A stretch of DNA of 64,000 nucleotides from Geranomyces variabilis (Eukaryota > Chytridiomycota > Chytridiomycetes > Spizellomycetales > Powellomycetaceae): contig JADGJP010000016.1 in the NCBI GenBank assembly GCA_027603065.1, positions 5,916 to 69,915 of the forward strand. Reading direction: 5' to 3'. Shown piece after piece: positions 21,076 to 30,733 of the stretch (position 1 is the first letter of the stretch; the number at the start of each line of letters is the position of its first letter). The notes under the pieces were generated by a model, which made no database searches, had not been told where the DNA came from, and saw only the letters and a program-made list of their open reading frames with translations. Position numbers and translations under genes: made by a program.

Positions 21076-22524
21076 ATGGACGAGCTGTCCGCTTCGCTCG
21101 CCGGGCCGCTGAATCCTGGCACTGCAAAGAACGTCGAACCCGCTCCGAAGCGGCTCCTCTACGTGGACGCCTGTAACTACCTCCGCCAGTTCTTTCCTTA
21201 TAAGCGATCTCACTGGGAGTGGATCGACGGAATCACATGAATACGAGATTTTGTCTCCTTCGCCGAACGCTCCGGCTACTCACTCAAAGTCTTCCTCGAC
21301 AACACCACGCCGTCGGCGGAAGCTAAGCAGAAGTGGAGGAAGCGACGCAAGGACGAGATTGTAAAGGAAAGACGGCTGGTTCCGCTCAATGCCGTTGCGC
21401 TGGTCGGAGACATCTTTTCACAGTGCGGTGTGGATGTGCTGTTTTCGGCCGACGAGGACAACGACGATACGCTGTGTTCTTATGCCCAAGCACACGGTGC
21501 GGCCGTTCTATCCGGCGATCAAGACATGTTTCGGTATATCGACTCTACGTTTGAAGTCTACGGCCAGTTTGTTATGGACTACGCTTCGCAAACTTTGATT
21601 TTGCATCGCAAAAAAAAGATGGAAAAGGACGTCGAAGAGAGACCTCTGATTCTGGATCCCTTACCCATAACCGTGCGCGCGCCGGCGCAACTATACCAGC
21701 TGGCGACTCACGCGCACTTAATGTGCGGCGTACCCTCTGCGCTCGTTATGAAGCTTGGCAATTTACATGCCACCATTCGCCCGCTCCGTCAGGCGCTATA
21801 CAAGCGTTTAGGTTGCGATTCGATAACGGAGCTCATGCCCCTGTGGGATAGCGTCAATTCCTGCGTTGTCTGGGATGAGACAATCGTGAGGCCTGATGGC
21901 GCTTTGGACAAGTATCTCGACTCACCCACCAAGGCGTTTGATCATTTCTTCCCCGCGCGTTCGCTGATCAAGCCGCGGGATGACATTGCCGATCTGGATT
22001 GGCGAAATCATCTTTTCGCGATGCACTCGATTGTCTATTATACATGCGTCGTCGCCAATCCTACCGGCTCTTCACTCCTCGACCTTCTCCTACCCGTTTC
22101 AGAACGCGTGCTGGGAACGCCGTTGAGCGACCGCCGTCACGCCCGCGTCCTATGCGACATCACGCTTCCTTGCCAAAAATGTGACAGGTCCTTCATCCTC
22201 TCAAGTGGCGAACGAGAGGCGCTAGAAAAGAAGAAATACGACATGCCGAAGAGATGCCAGAAATGTCGTAGGAAAAGACCCGGCCTGAAGCCGAAGAAGA
22301 GATTTTCGCGTATAGCCTCGCCGCCATCGCCTCGCCTCGGCACACCCTTGAGCCATGAAGGACACGATTCAAAGATTCACTTAATTTTGCAGCATCACTC
22401 ATCTATAGCCAGTAAACAAAGAAATGGACTCTTCCCGCTCGATGTCACACGAGGCCTCACCGCGAGGGAGAGTCCACTTCTTTGTTCACTGGTTGTAGAT
22501 GTGTCATACAATATTACGCCTTAG
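21076..22524 (+). CDS. XPG/asteroid-type PIN nuclease with C-terminal zinc ribbon, one in-frame TGA
   Basis: One long frame starting MDELSASLAG. The first 170 residues show an XPG/FEN-like PIN core: LYVDACNYLRQF, then VFLDN, SADEDNDDTLC (acidic metal-binding cluster) and LSGDQDMFRY, the order seen in asteroid/XPG-I proteins. A helical middle follows, and residues 355-395 hold a ribbon CQKCDRSF...RCQKCRRKR, the probable zinc-ribbon (zf-trcl) type. The frame is interrupted once, by TGA at 21238-21240 (codon 55), inside the PIN domain; the codons on both sides fit the fold, so this looks like a single substitution. No intron that would skip it was found. The last 40 codons run through a MITE (22406-22495). 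The role is inferred as structure-specific or RNA nuclease. Confidence 0.72.
22406..22495 (+). mobile_element. MITE, Tc1/mariner-like ends, family B
   Basis: A 90-base element with inverted ends of about 27 bases (right end, reversed: CAACCAGTGAACAAAGAAGT; left end TAGCCAGTAAACAAAGAAAT) and TA on both sides (22404-22405 and 22496-22497). The outer bases resemble family A (C-A-G-C-C-A-G-T) but the inner part differs. It lies at the 3' end of the PIN/zinc-ribbon reading frame. Confidence 0.88.
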
Positions 22525-23079
22525 CAATTGTCACCTCTACATAAGTGGGGTTGGCGATCGTTTTTTTACGTCGCAAAAGAAAGGATACTTTCAGAAAAAA
22601 GTCTACAGGTTTGGGTAGGTCGTGCCGTTCACACGCAGTCCGTATAAGCGGATGTCGTGGCAGCCTTTGCCTTCCCCGGGCAGGCACCTAACCTGGAGCA
22701 CAGGCTGTCCGTCCTTGTTGCCCCTGCCCCTGATGACAAAGTTTGCGAACGTAATGTTCGAGATCACCAGGGGAGTTCTTGCAAGTCATAACAGCAACCC
22801 ACAGTGCAAACAGTGGCCGTAAGTTTTGCCAGGCACTCAAATTTATTTAGCATTATTAGACACCAGCCCAGAATGCAATGAAGAAAAGCAATGAATAGCG
22901 CCAAAGAAATCTACACCAGCTCGGGCAAACTAACCCTAGCTCGAAAAGCAATTGAGAGAAACTGCACAATGCCAAAATTTACCCACTGAGTCAAAGTGTG
23001 TGCCAGCTTCTTCCTGGATGTCTTCCAAGTCTGATTCCCAAAGGGCATTTCAAACACAGAGGCCGGTGATGCGTCTGGG
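22525..23079. other. Spacer with a possible beta-helix enzyme remnant (minus strand)
   Basis: On the minus strand 22622-22790 reads ISNITFANFVIRGRGNKDG and on to a stop after VNGTTYPNL. The pattern I-x-N-[IV]-x-F-x-N resembles the strand repeats of right-handed beta-helix carbohydrate enzymes such as GH28. No other part of such a gene is present. A further minus open stretch (22911-23098) was considered and rejected as an exon of the next gene on frame grounds. Confidence 0.3.
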
Positions 23080-23950
23080 TTAGGTTTCAAAATCAGTTCT
23101 ATACAGAAAAAAAATGTTGCAAAAGGAGTCGCGCACACGCTTACTCGCAAAGCCGGAGCTTGGCACTCCACGCGGAGATACTTGAGCCCAAAGGCTTATT
23201 GGGCGGCAGAATCGTAGCAATGCTGCGGCCGTTGAAGCACAGTCGAGTGTTGTGAACGGTGTAAACAAGAGGCCCACGCTGTCCGTTTACGTTTTCGGCA
23301 TAAACATTGAGGTCCAGCATGGTGATTTCAAACTTAATGGCAGTTAAAAAATCTTTAGGCTCGCTCACTGCGGTAAGGGAAGTGGGCTTGAAAACCATCC
23401 GCCATCCGCTGGCGAGCAAAATGATGATTTCCTCCCTGTCCGCGAGGTGGTCGGGGTTGTCTCGCACGAGAGCGGCAATAAAGGAAACATTTTTGCCATA
23501 TGTTGCCAGGTTGGTGATCCTTTGATAGTCCACCCCAGGCGTGAGAGAAAACCTGGGACGCTCGGTCTCGAGGCCATATGGGAGCTTGTCGACGCCGCGT
23601 GGGAGGGTGTCTGGAACCTTGACGTAAACGGAGCCGTCGGACACGATGTGGTTGAGTTTCAGCTGGTTGTGCATGTCTTCGTGTGGGTGAGCGAGAGCAA
23701 AGGTGGTCAGATGAAACGCAGAAGCGAGCCGAGATGCAGACGCTGAAGAGGCGGCCGTTGATGAGGAGGCCGATGGGAGAATGCGAAGTTGGGCAGGACG
23801 AAGCTGACGGAGCTGCAGCCTGCACGGCAAAATCTCGACAGCTGTAAGTGATCCCCCTTGGGACCGCCCAGATTTTTTTTGTATATTAGCATTTCGAGTT
23901 GAGATGCAAGCGGTGGCTGCGATACTTGTATATACTCTAAATTCCATCAT
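23080..23950 (-). CDS. Unrecognised protein of about 274 aa
   Basis: Exon 23145-23950 and a 19-base final exon 23080-23098 (ending ETDFET) join in frame over a GTAAGC...TATAG intron. The N-terminal 95 residues are Ser/Ala/Arg-rich, and the true start could be a downstream Met such as the one in HPHEDMHNQ. From about residue 100 the sequence looks globular and beta-rich (SDGSVYVKVPDTLPRG, LLASGWRMVFKP, LVYTVHNTRLCFNG). No family is recognised. A hydrophobic Ala-rich stretch before HPHED might be a targeting or signal segment. Exon 1 is well supported as coding by its length and composition; the ends are less sure. Confidence 0.5.
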
Positions 23951-24385
23951 CGCGCTTGCTCTTTGTGTTATATACGCCAAAGAATACGACTTGCAAGCAG
24001 CACGTTTCGTCGAAACTGACTTCCTTCGCCACTGCAACGAGGGTCAGATTGCGTTCATCTACCACCGGATGCATCCATGCAACATATGCTTTCGTTTGAC
24101 ATCGAACATCCCTTCAACAGCTTAGCAGGCGGGCCCAGCCGCTTCCGAGCCCGCGGCTGTCATGTCGGATCTGTGCGGTGTTCCGAACTTTCACAGGTAT
24201 TTGCGAGCTTTTCCCTTTTCTACTTGTCGTCCGACGCATCCCTTGTCAGTGCGACGCCATCCGGAAACGTGGCCCAGTTTCATGGCGAGGGTGTGGTGCG
24301 TGGATGGGTCGCGCAAGCTGAAGGCACAGAAAACCCTTCTCATGGCATCAACACGCTCCGTTTCCAGAAGCCCAAACAAGCGTGA
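23951..24385. other. Spacer
   Basis: Only short open stretches without motifs; nothing recognised. Confidence 0.4.
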
Positions 24386-25037
24386 TCAGAACGGCTCGAA
24401 CCCCAGATCTTCGATGCGCATCTCGCCTAGACAAATTACTGCGTCGCGGCTCGGTGTGAGCTGGGTGAAGAATCGTTCCATATGGGTCATGGCGTCCTTT
24501 GGAGACGAAAAAAATCTCCAGTCAGAAAACCTTATAAACAGACACACACCCGCACTAGCACTACCAAAACCCGCTTAAGCGACTTTTCGCCTTTTCTCCG
24601 CTGTTCCTTTCCATGTCTCCTCTCACCTCATCAACCTTGACGCACGTTGTTTCAAACTCGACCGTCGCTCGGTGCCGCTGTGCGTTGCGGCGAGTAGCGT
24701 TACTTTCCTCACAGTCAACAAACACACTGCTCAACACAACCGCATCGCCGCCAAGCAGACGCTGCTGCAGGATGCATTCGGCCTGCAGACCGCGGTCCCA
24801 GTCACGGGCTTGCAGGCGCCAAAAGACGGAGGGTGGGCAGCAAGGATGCGGTTGCGGGTGGGATTCCGGGTCCGCCGGCGTTCCGAGAAGGGATATTGTT
24901 GTTGCTGGGTTGTCTCCTCCGGTGATGAGGAGGTGGCCCTGGAACCAAGATGGAAAGAAACACAGCTGGGCAATGCCAGTGGCAGATATGCACTCTGCGT
25001 CCATCCTCAGAAGAAAAGGACAAAAATGCATGCCCAT
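24386..25037 (-). CDS. Unrecognised protein, 5' exons uncertain
   Basis: The last exon 24386-24496 encodes DAMTHMERFFTQLTPSRDA and ends in DLGFEPF. It joins in frame, through a GTGAGA...CAAAG intron, to an exon ending at 24627 that carries LLGGDAVVLSSVFVDCEESN and FETTCVKVDE. The combined sequence looks like a folded domain, but no family is recognised. The part above about 24780 runs into Pro/Arg/Cys-rich sequence that probably includes further introns, so the upstream limit given is only the extent of the open frame. Confidence 0.4.
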
Positions 25038-26465
25038 TCAACGCGTTTTGGGACCCGGTATTGCGCTGCTGCGCACTGGCGCTTTCGACAGAGAGGGGTG
25101 AAGCAGATGGAAACTTAACAATGCGTGGTGATGGGGACACAATGCAAGTCGCGCCTGAGGCCACTGTGGCTGACCTCGAACGTTTCTACCATTGCAGGAT
25201 TGGCATAACACAAGCAACTCTCGAGGCAACTCTGGCTTCGAGGGCTGCTGCAAGATCGGCATAACGCAAGTCGCGCACAGGCCCCCTACTGTTTATCAGG
25301 TCAAGGCTGCCTGCTACCGACTGTTACTATCACCTTGGTCTCATTTTCAAATCACACGCAACTTGTAAGACTATGATCGCCAGTGGCCGCCGCGCAAGTG
25401 AGGTTTGTGCCAATATGAAGCAGAAACGATTTGGTTTTGGCCAGAGAGGAGAGGGAAGGAAATCAGTTGCACTAATAGAGCTGTGGATGGAGGGGTAGTG
25501 AGCAGCAGCAGCAGCGGCTGTGGTTGCTCGGTCGTCCTAACGCAAGTAAGGCCCGCCGTTTGCTTGAATAGCAAACGGCGGGCCTCTTGTTTTTGTTGTT
25601 TGTATTATTATTATTATTGTAAGTCTTTTTTCATATATTATTTATTAAAACAACGGGAAGTGTCACTGTCAGGCATCGAAAGATGAGCTTGAAAAACGAA
25701 GAACAGATGTGTGAGGGCCCGGGGGCCCCCACACACCCATCCTCCGGCCCGCAAGCCCATCCCGCGATGATTGCTACCGCCTTTGACGGTCACTGTGGGA
25801 TGACTTTCACGACGAATGAAGAGAAAGAGAGCGGGGGATGCGAGCAAGCGCCGTGTTTTATACCCCTGGGCGGTGGCTGTGCTCGCAGTGTGCAGCGCAG
25901 TCGCTCGCACTGAACGCGCGTGAAAGTCATTTGCGAGCTCGACGCGTGAGTCACGTGCTCACTATTAGTCGCGCATCTTTCATCAGTGAGCTGTCGACTT
26001 CAAGATCCGTCAGAGACACAAGAGAGAGGAGCATGCAGCAGCGGTAGGTTCCGGTTCACCGTGCTGATAAGCTCGGTTTACTGAACTGTGTGGCTGACGG
26101 TTTTTTGGGGGCATCAAAGTTGCTTAAACGGTGGGCGAAAGCGTCAGCGGGAAAAGACACGGCAGCCCGCCACAACCTGTGCAGTCGGTCACCCGGGCGC
26201 AGTACTTGAGCTTGAAATTTTTGGCACAAATGCTAACCCGCGCTGGCGCGGTATTTGCATCAGGAACCTAGAGGTATTAGGCAAACGCTCTGACATTCAA
26301 CGACGAAAAGAGAGAGCGACGAAATGCTCGGTGAGGTGCGATGGGGACGGCAGCAAATTATAAAGTATGTGTTCATTTGAGTTGGACCCAGACATACTCG
26401 CGCCGAAAAGCACTCGGAGTACAGATGCTACGTGACTTGTTCCCTCGCTCCAGACAGCAACCATT
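25038..26465. other. Long spacer with simple repeats
   Basis: No gene could be supported over 1.4 kb. It contains an AGC-triplet run (25501-25517), the GC hairpin at 25549-25585, an ATT-triplet run (25604-25619) and a small imperfect duplication around GGCATAAC[A/G]CAAG (25200-25275). Confidence 0.5.
25549..25585 (+). other. Perfect 16-bp GC-rich hairpin followed by a T-rich run
   Basis: AGGCCCGCCGTTTGCT is followed by a 5-base loop (TGAAT) and its exact reverse complement, then CTTGTTTTTGTTGTTTG. In form this is a bacterial intrinsic terminator, but there is no bacterial gene upstream. It may be the scar of a small element, a cruciform-forming site or a structured RNA. Confidence 0.85.
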
Positions 26466-26600
26466 CCTCGCCGACACAGTTTCCCTCTAGATTGCAGCTC
26501 ATTTTACGTGCCGCTTTCTATGCCACTCCCGTACCTCGCCGACACAGTTTCCCTCCAGATTGCAGCTCATTTTACGTGCCGCTTTCTATGCCACTCCCAT
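26466..26600. repeat. Tandem duplication, 68-base period, across a gene's stop codon
   Basis: The run beginning CCTCGCCGACACAGTTTCCC and the next 47 bases occur at 26466 and again at 26534 with about two differences. The right copy contains the stop codon (26572-26574) and last nine codons of the minus-strand gene; the left copy repeats them in the 3' flank. Confidence 0.9.
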
Positions 26601-28851
26601 ACGAGCGGACCGGCTGCTGCGGGCCCGCTGATGATCTCGGCCGAGCCAGATCAACATCGTCCTCGAGAAAATGCGTAATCTCGCCAATCTCCTTTTCAAA
26701 ATCAAACGACAGCGACATTGACACGCTCTGCGATTGCGATTTAATGGGCGAGCTGTGTGTGTTGTTTGCTGCCGTGCGTTCCTGGCCTCCTGCGGCGCAA
26801 TGCGGCAATCTCTCGCCCAAGAGCACCGAAAGCGTGGAATCGTGACGGGTCAAGGTTCTAGGCGCCCTTGTGGGGCTTCGCCGCGACTCCGCGTCATTTT
26901 GTGTTGCCTGTTCCTCGCGCCGCGCTGATACCGGAGCTGGCTGTACCTCAGCGGGGCATGTGGCGGCGGCTAAAGAGTCTCCTTCTTGCGGCCCAATATC
27001 TGATTCGACGACGTCCACTGCTTGCACGGATGGCTGTAACGAAGGATACTCGTGGCTGTCCGACGGCGCTGCAACTTCCCCATTTAACAGCCCGCTCTCC
27101 TGACCGATCGGTGGTGACGGAGAATAACCTTCGTCCTTGCCTACTAGAATATCCAACTCTTCCGATGCGGTAATATGATTTTCCAAACTCCCAGCGTCCA
27201 TAGAAGGTTCAGACAAAATAGCTGAGTTCTCCGTAATTGCAGGTGTCTCTTGCGGTGAACCGTGTTGTAAGGAGAGGGGTGCAGTAGCCGCCGTAACCTC
27301 CGCCGCATGTATTACCTCCACGATAACTAGCTTTCCATTTCCTTCAGTCGCGACCTCTGACATGCGTGAGTCCTCCGAAACAGCTCTCTCCACATTGTGC
27401 TCAATCTCCTCGCGTGCATTGCTATGGGCAGATAAGGTAGCTTTCGTCGGTGGTGCTGAAACCCCGAACCTCGAGATCGCTGGTCCCAATATCGCCACAT
27501 CAATGAGTGAAGCAAAAACCTTCCGACCAGGCGATGTACTGCCACTGCTCGGCTGGACGGTCTCCGCGGGCTGCTCTGGGGTTGCTGGTGGCGCGGGCGT
27601 CGCAGACGATCCACCATCCGCGGGTTTTGAAAGCGAGCTCTTGCGCTTTTTCGTTTTGTGCTTCCGACTGCGAGTGCCAATAAAAGGCGCCAGTGCAGAA
27701 GTATCCGGCGGTCGTACTCCCGAGTTAGGAGTGCCTGACTGGCGCGACGGCAGCGGAGGCGTGCGTGGCCGTTCTAAAGGCGACGCTTTCCCAGAACGCA
27801 AACCCGTCGCAAGCTTCTGCCGCGTGCGGATATGTGCAGAACCACCGGCAGCAGCTTTGTCCACATCTTTGTCGCCAAATGCATCATCGGCAGGCTCCAC
27901 AGTTTTGTGCTTCTCGGCCAATGGGGACCCTGATTTTGAATCACGTCGCCTTTGACGTCTTGGTCTTTCTCCGTTGACATCAGCCTTATCCGCATTCGCA
28001 GCCAAACTATCCTGTTGCGGAATCGTTTCTGCGCGTCTGTCGGTAGACGGTCGTTTAACTCTCTGCGATTTCGCTCCCGGCTTAGAGTCCTGCCGCCGCG
28101 GGCGCACAGGAAGAGTTGGTGTCAACGATACACGCTGCCGCTTGTTCTTCTTCTCTGGCGAGACGCTCTCGTCATGTTCGGGAGTCGGAGTCTCCGGCAA
28201 ACTGACCTCTCCTCGCCGACGCTTGCGCGCGCCGCGAAGGAGGGTAGGGTACTTCAAGCCCGGCGGTGGCACAAAGACATCGTCAGGTGCAAAGAATTTT
28301 GTAATGCTGCTTCGAGTACGGGTACCGGTTGGTCGGTTTGCCTCGCTGGATTGAAAAAGCTCGGCCGATGGAAGTTCGGGCGTTCTGGGCCGCCCTTCTA
28401 CCTGCCGTACCGAGCGGAGCTCAGACACAAACGCGGCGCTTAAGTTCTGGATAATCGTCGCCCGGTCTTCTGGCGACGCATACCAGGACACGGGCGGCTC
28501 GGTTGGCGTTCTCGAAACGAGTTGCGGTGTAAGCTGGCGTGTAAGCGCCGGTCGCTGCGGCGCTGGCGCTTTTTGGCGAAGTTTCTTCAGCTTGCGCGTT
28601 GCCGTCAGGCGTGCGCGGCCCTCGGGATTTGCGTCTGGTTTCCGCCGCCGCTTGACGGGTAGTGGTAGTGAATGCGGGCGGGTGTTTTCGATGTTGCTGC
28701 TGGTGGTGGATTGTGGGCTTGTGTTTTCGGGCTGGCTTTCGGACAGAAAGTGCGGCGCCTCGAGCTGTGCGGAGTGTTGGCGGTCGCGGCGGCGCGGTTG
28801 AGGAGTGGTGTTACCGGTAACAGAGATGCTAGCAGCCGAACGCTGAGACAT
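26572..28851 (-). CDS. Large disordered basic protein, probably nuclear
   Basis: A single 759-codon exon beginning MSQRSAASIS. The protein is dominated by Ser, Pro, Arg, Lys and Thr with many RKRR/KKNKRQR clusters (residues 75-90, 235-285), consistent with nuclear localisation. A short ordered-looking stretch, FFAPDDVFVPPPGLKYP, near residue 215 includes a PPPGLKYPT-like piece, recalling short motifs in mitotic proteins, but no family is identified. The C-terminal third is acidic. The very last residues (LARPRSSAGPQQP onward) lie in a region duplicated downstream. It is one of the few long intronless genes in the window. Confidence 0.72.
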   Translation of the reverse strand: MSQRSAASISVTGNTTPQPRRRDRQHSAQLEAPHFLSESQPENTSPQSTTSSNIENTRPHSLPLPVKRRRKPDANPEGRARLTATRKLKKLRQKAPAPQRPALTRQLTPQLVSRTPTEPPVSWYASPEDRATIIQNLSAAFVSELRSVRQVEGRPRTPELPSAELFQSSEANRPTGTRTRSSITKFFAPDDVFVPPPGLKYPTLLRGARKRRRGEVSLPETPTPEHDESVSPEKKNKRQRVSLTPTLPVRPRRQDSKPGAKSQRVKRPSTDRRAETIPQQDSLAANADKADVNGERPRRQRRRDSKSGSPLAEKHKTVEPADDAFGDKDVDKAAAGGSAHIRTRQKLATGLRSGKASPLERPRTPPLPSRQSGTPNSGVRPPDTSALAPFIGTRSRKHKTKKRKSSLSKPADGGSSATPAPPATPEQPAETVQPSSGSTSPGRKVFASLIDVAILGPAISRFGVSAPPTKATLSAHSNAREEIEHNVERAVSEDSRMSEVATEGNGKLVIVEVIHAAEVTAATAPLSLQHGSPQETPAITENSAILSEPSMDAGSLENHITASEELDILVGKDEGYSPSPPIGQESGLLNGEVAAPSDSHEYPSLQPSVQAVDVVESDIGPQEGDSLAAATCPAEVQPAPVSARREEQATQNDAESRRSPTRAPRTLTRHDSTLSVLLGERLPHCAAGGQERTAANNTHSSPIKSQSQSVSMSLSFDFEKEIGEITHFLEDDVDLARPRSSAGPQQPVRSYGSGIESGT

Positions 28852-29077
28852 GACGGGCAGTTGTGCGAGAGAGATTGAGAGCGGTGCGCTGTGCTGTCGG
28901 GCCAAGGGCGGGGTTCTGGCAAAGAACTTGAAAAGGCGCGCAGCAGAGCACGACGAGCGAGCGAACTGCCCCTATTTTCAGCAACTTTCTCCCCGCACTC
29001 GAGGCAGACATTACATAATTTAATCTAAGTACAACAAAGAGTATACTGATAGGGCCTAGCATATAGCCCGATAGCGT

Positions 29078-30473
29078 CTACTCGCGCCGGCGATGCAAAA
29101 TGGCGATAGCGCTTGCCGAGAAAATCCCTCCATTTCCGTACACGAGGGCCCGTCTGGCGTTGCGAACCTGCCGAGCTGGTCCGGCGGTATGCGTCAGCTG
29201 AGCAAAGGCCTCGACAATGTTGTACATTGCCGGGACTTCCCATGGTGCGCCAAACGCGAGCAGGCCGCCGTGGGTGTTGATAGGGAACAGGTCCTGCGGC
29301 TTGAAGCCGTCAGGGTCGCGAGCCAGGCCCGCAACGATTTGGTGGTACCGTTCCTCCACAAACGCGCCGCCGTGGCCCTTTGGTGCAAGACCGACAGCTT
29401 CCACCGCGCGGATGAGGCAAATGGGGAAGCAGTCATAGCTGTGATTTAGGAAAGAAGAATAGTCAAAAAACTACATCAATGATCTGAACGAAGCAAGCTG
29501 CGTAACTTACAGGCCGAAGAAGTCAATTTCGCTAGGGCCGACCTGCGCCTCGTCATACGCGACGCCTGCCGCTTCCTCGCAAGAAAACATTTCCTCGCTC
29601 ATGTGATCAATGTCCTTGGGTGGGAACAACGGACCAGAGGCCTCGCCTCCACCAGCCACCACAACGCCCATGTCCCGTGGCAAGTTGTGCCTTTCCAAGA
29701 AGTTGCTGCTTGCGAGCAGGATCGCTGCACCGCCATCAGCGCGTCTCGCGCACTCCAAGACGCTCGTCACGGGCGCGACATGCCGTGCATTGACAATCTG
29801 TTCAATCGTGCGCGGCGCTTTGGTCAGAGCCGATGGGTGTCGGCTCGCCATAATGGACATTAACGCCGAGCAGGAAGCCAGTTGCTCGCGAGTGATTCCA
29901 AAATTCTTCATCTGGTAGCGCGCCACGCGGTCATACCCGTTCGGAATGACAGGAGACGGGAGTTCCGCTGCCGGATGCGCGCAGGTCTGATCAGCACGCT
30001 TGAGGAACTCTTCGCCAGACAGGTTCTTTACGGCATCTCCAGCGACGACGGCGACGAGGTCTGCGCCTTCGTGCATGATCATGCGCTTTGCCTCGAGCAG
30101 TCCAGTTACGGGTCCAGCGCCGCCGGTGTCCATAGTCCGCACAATTTTGCTTTTCCCTGGCAGCATTCCGATTTGCGTTGCGAGATAGTGCGCTTCCTGT
30201 GATTGAAACAAAAAAAGCAGTCAGAAATTGGAAACCAAGTGCACCACGGATCGCTCCTCGCTGTCGCACCATAAAGTGAGTGTCAGCCAATGAAGGCACA
30301 GCGATTAAACCGTTGAGGTCCTTCAGGCCGACGCCGGCATTGTCGAGAGCAAAGCGCAGGGCCTGCTGCATAAGCAACGTCGGCGATACCGGGTTTGCCG
30401 TGGTTCTGGGGTTGAGCGGAGTGATTCCAGTGCCAATAATGCGCACTGAGCGCGGTATACGGATAGGCGGCAT
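29078..30473 (-). CDS. Thiolase-like protein lacking the thiolase catalytic residues
   Basis: Three exons (30270-30473, 29511-30196, 29078-29438) give 416 aa of thiolase fold, closest in memory to the bacterial acetyl-CoA acetyltransferase-like/lipid-transfer group (DitF, Ltp aldolases): LYDCFPICLIRAVEAVGL, GHGGAFVE, PINTHGGLLAFG and the end ALVYGNGGIFSASA. In true thiolases the acyl-accepting Cys lies in a CSTG/CASG-like turn; here that place reads MDTGGAGPV. The GHP histidine is GAP, and the C-terminal Cys-x-Gly is YGNGG. So none of the thiolase triad is present, as in the Ltp-type retro-aldolases. Substrate unknown; acts presumably on acyl-CoA esters. No peroxisomal C-terminal SKL is seen (end HRRRE). 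Confidence 0.85.
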
Positions 30474-30733
30474 TGTCGCGGAGGCTGGTGTAGCAGAGGC
30501 AAGGCAACGCCGGGAGCAGGAGAGTCGGGCTGTCGGGACGGAGGACGAAATGCTGAGAACGACGAACGACACAAAAGAGTCGGAACTTTCAACGACAAAC
30601 ATGCCAAGCCACCAGCCCACGCCCTCCGTCTCGGCGACCGTCTCTCCGGTCCGCAGCATTGTGCGCAGCAACCAGTGGGCGAGTCGTTCTTTCCGTATTA
30701 ATATTACTTTTACGAATTCTTCAACAAGCAAGG

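Noticed and set aside
21238-21240. Selenocysteine or programmed read-through at the in-frame TGA
   Set aside because: No SECIS-like hairpin was recognised downstream and the island shows other decay; a simple nonsense change is more likely.
22911-23098. 63-codon minus-strand exon (ELILKPNPDASP... ) as the end of the 274-aa protein
   Set aside because: The frame after the GTAAGC donor does not match this reading; splicing to the same acceptor gives a short ETDFET end instead.
24950-25264. Plus-strand 105-codon frame with CPFNAFWDP resembling a photolyase-related motif
   Set aside because: The match is too short, no neighbouring domain residues are present, and the minus strand has better exon structure.
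25549-25585. True bacterial Rho-independent terminator
   Set aside because: The shape is right, but the surrounding genes are intron-containing eukaryotic genes and nothing upstream looks bacterial.
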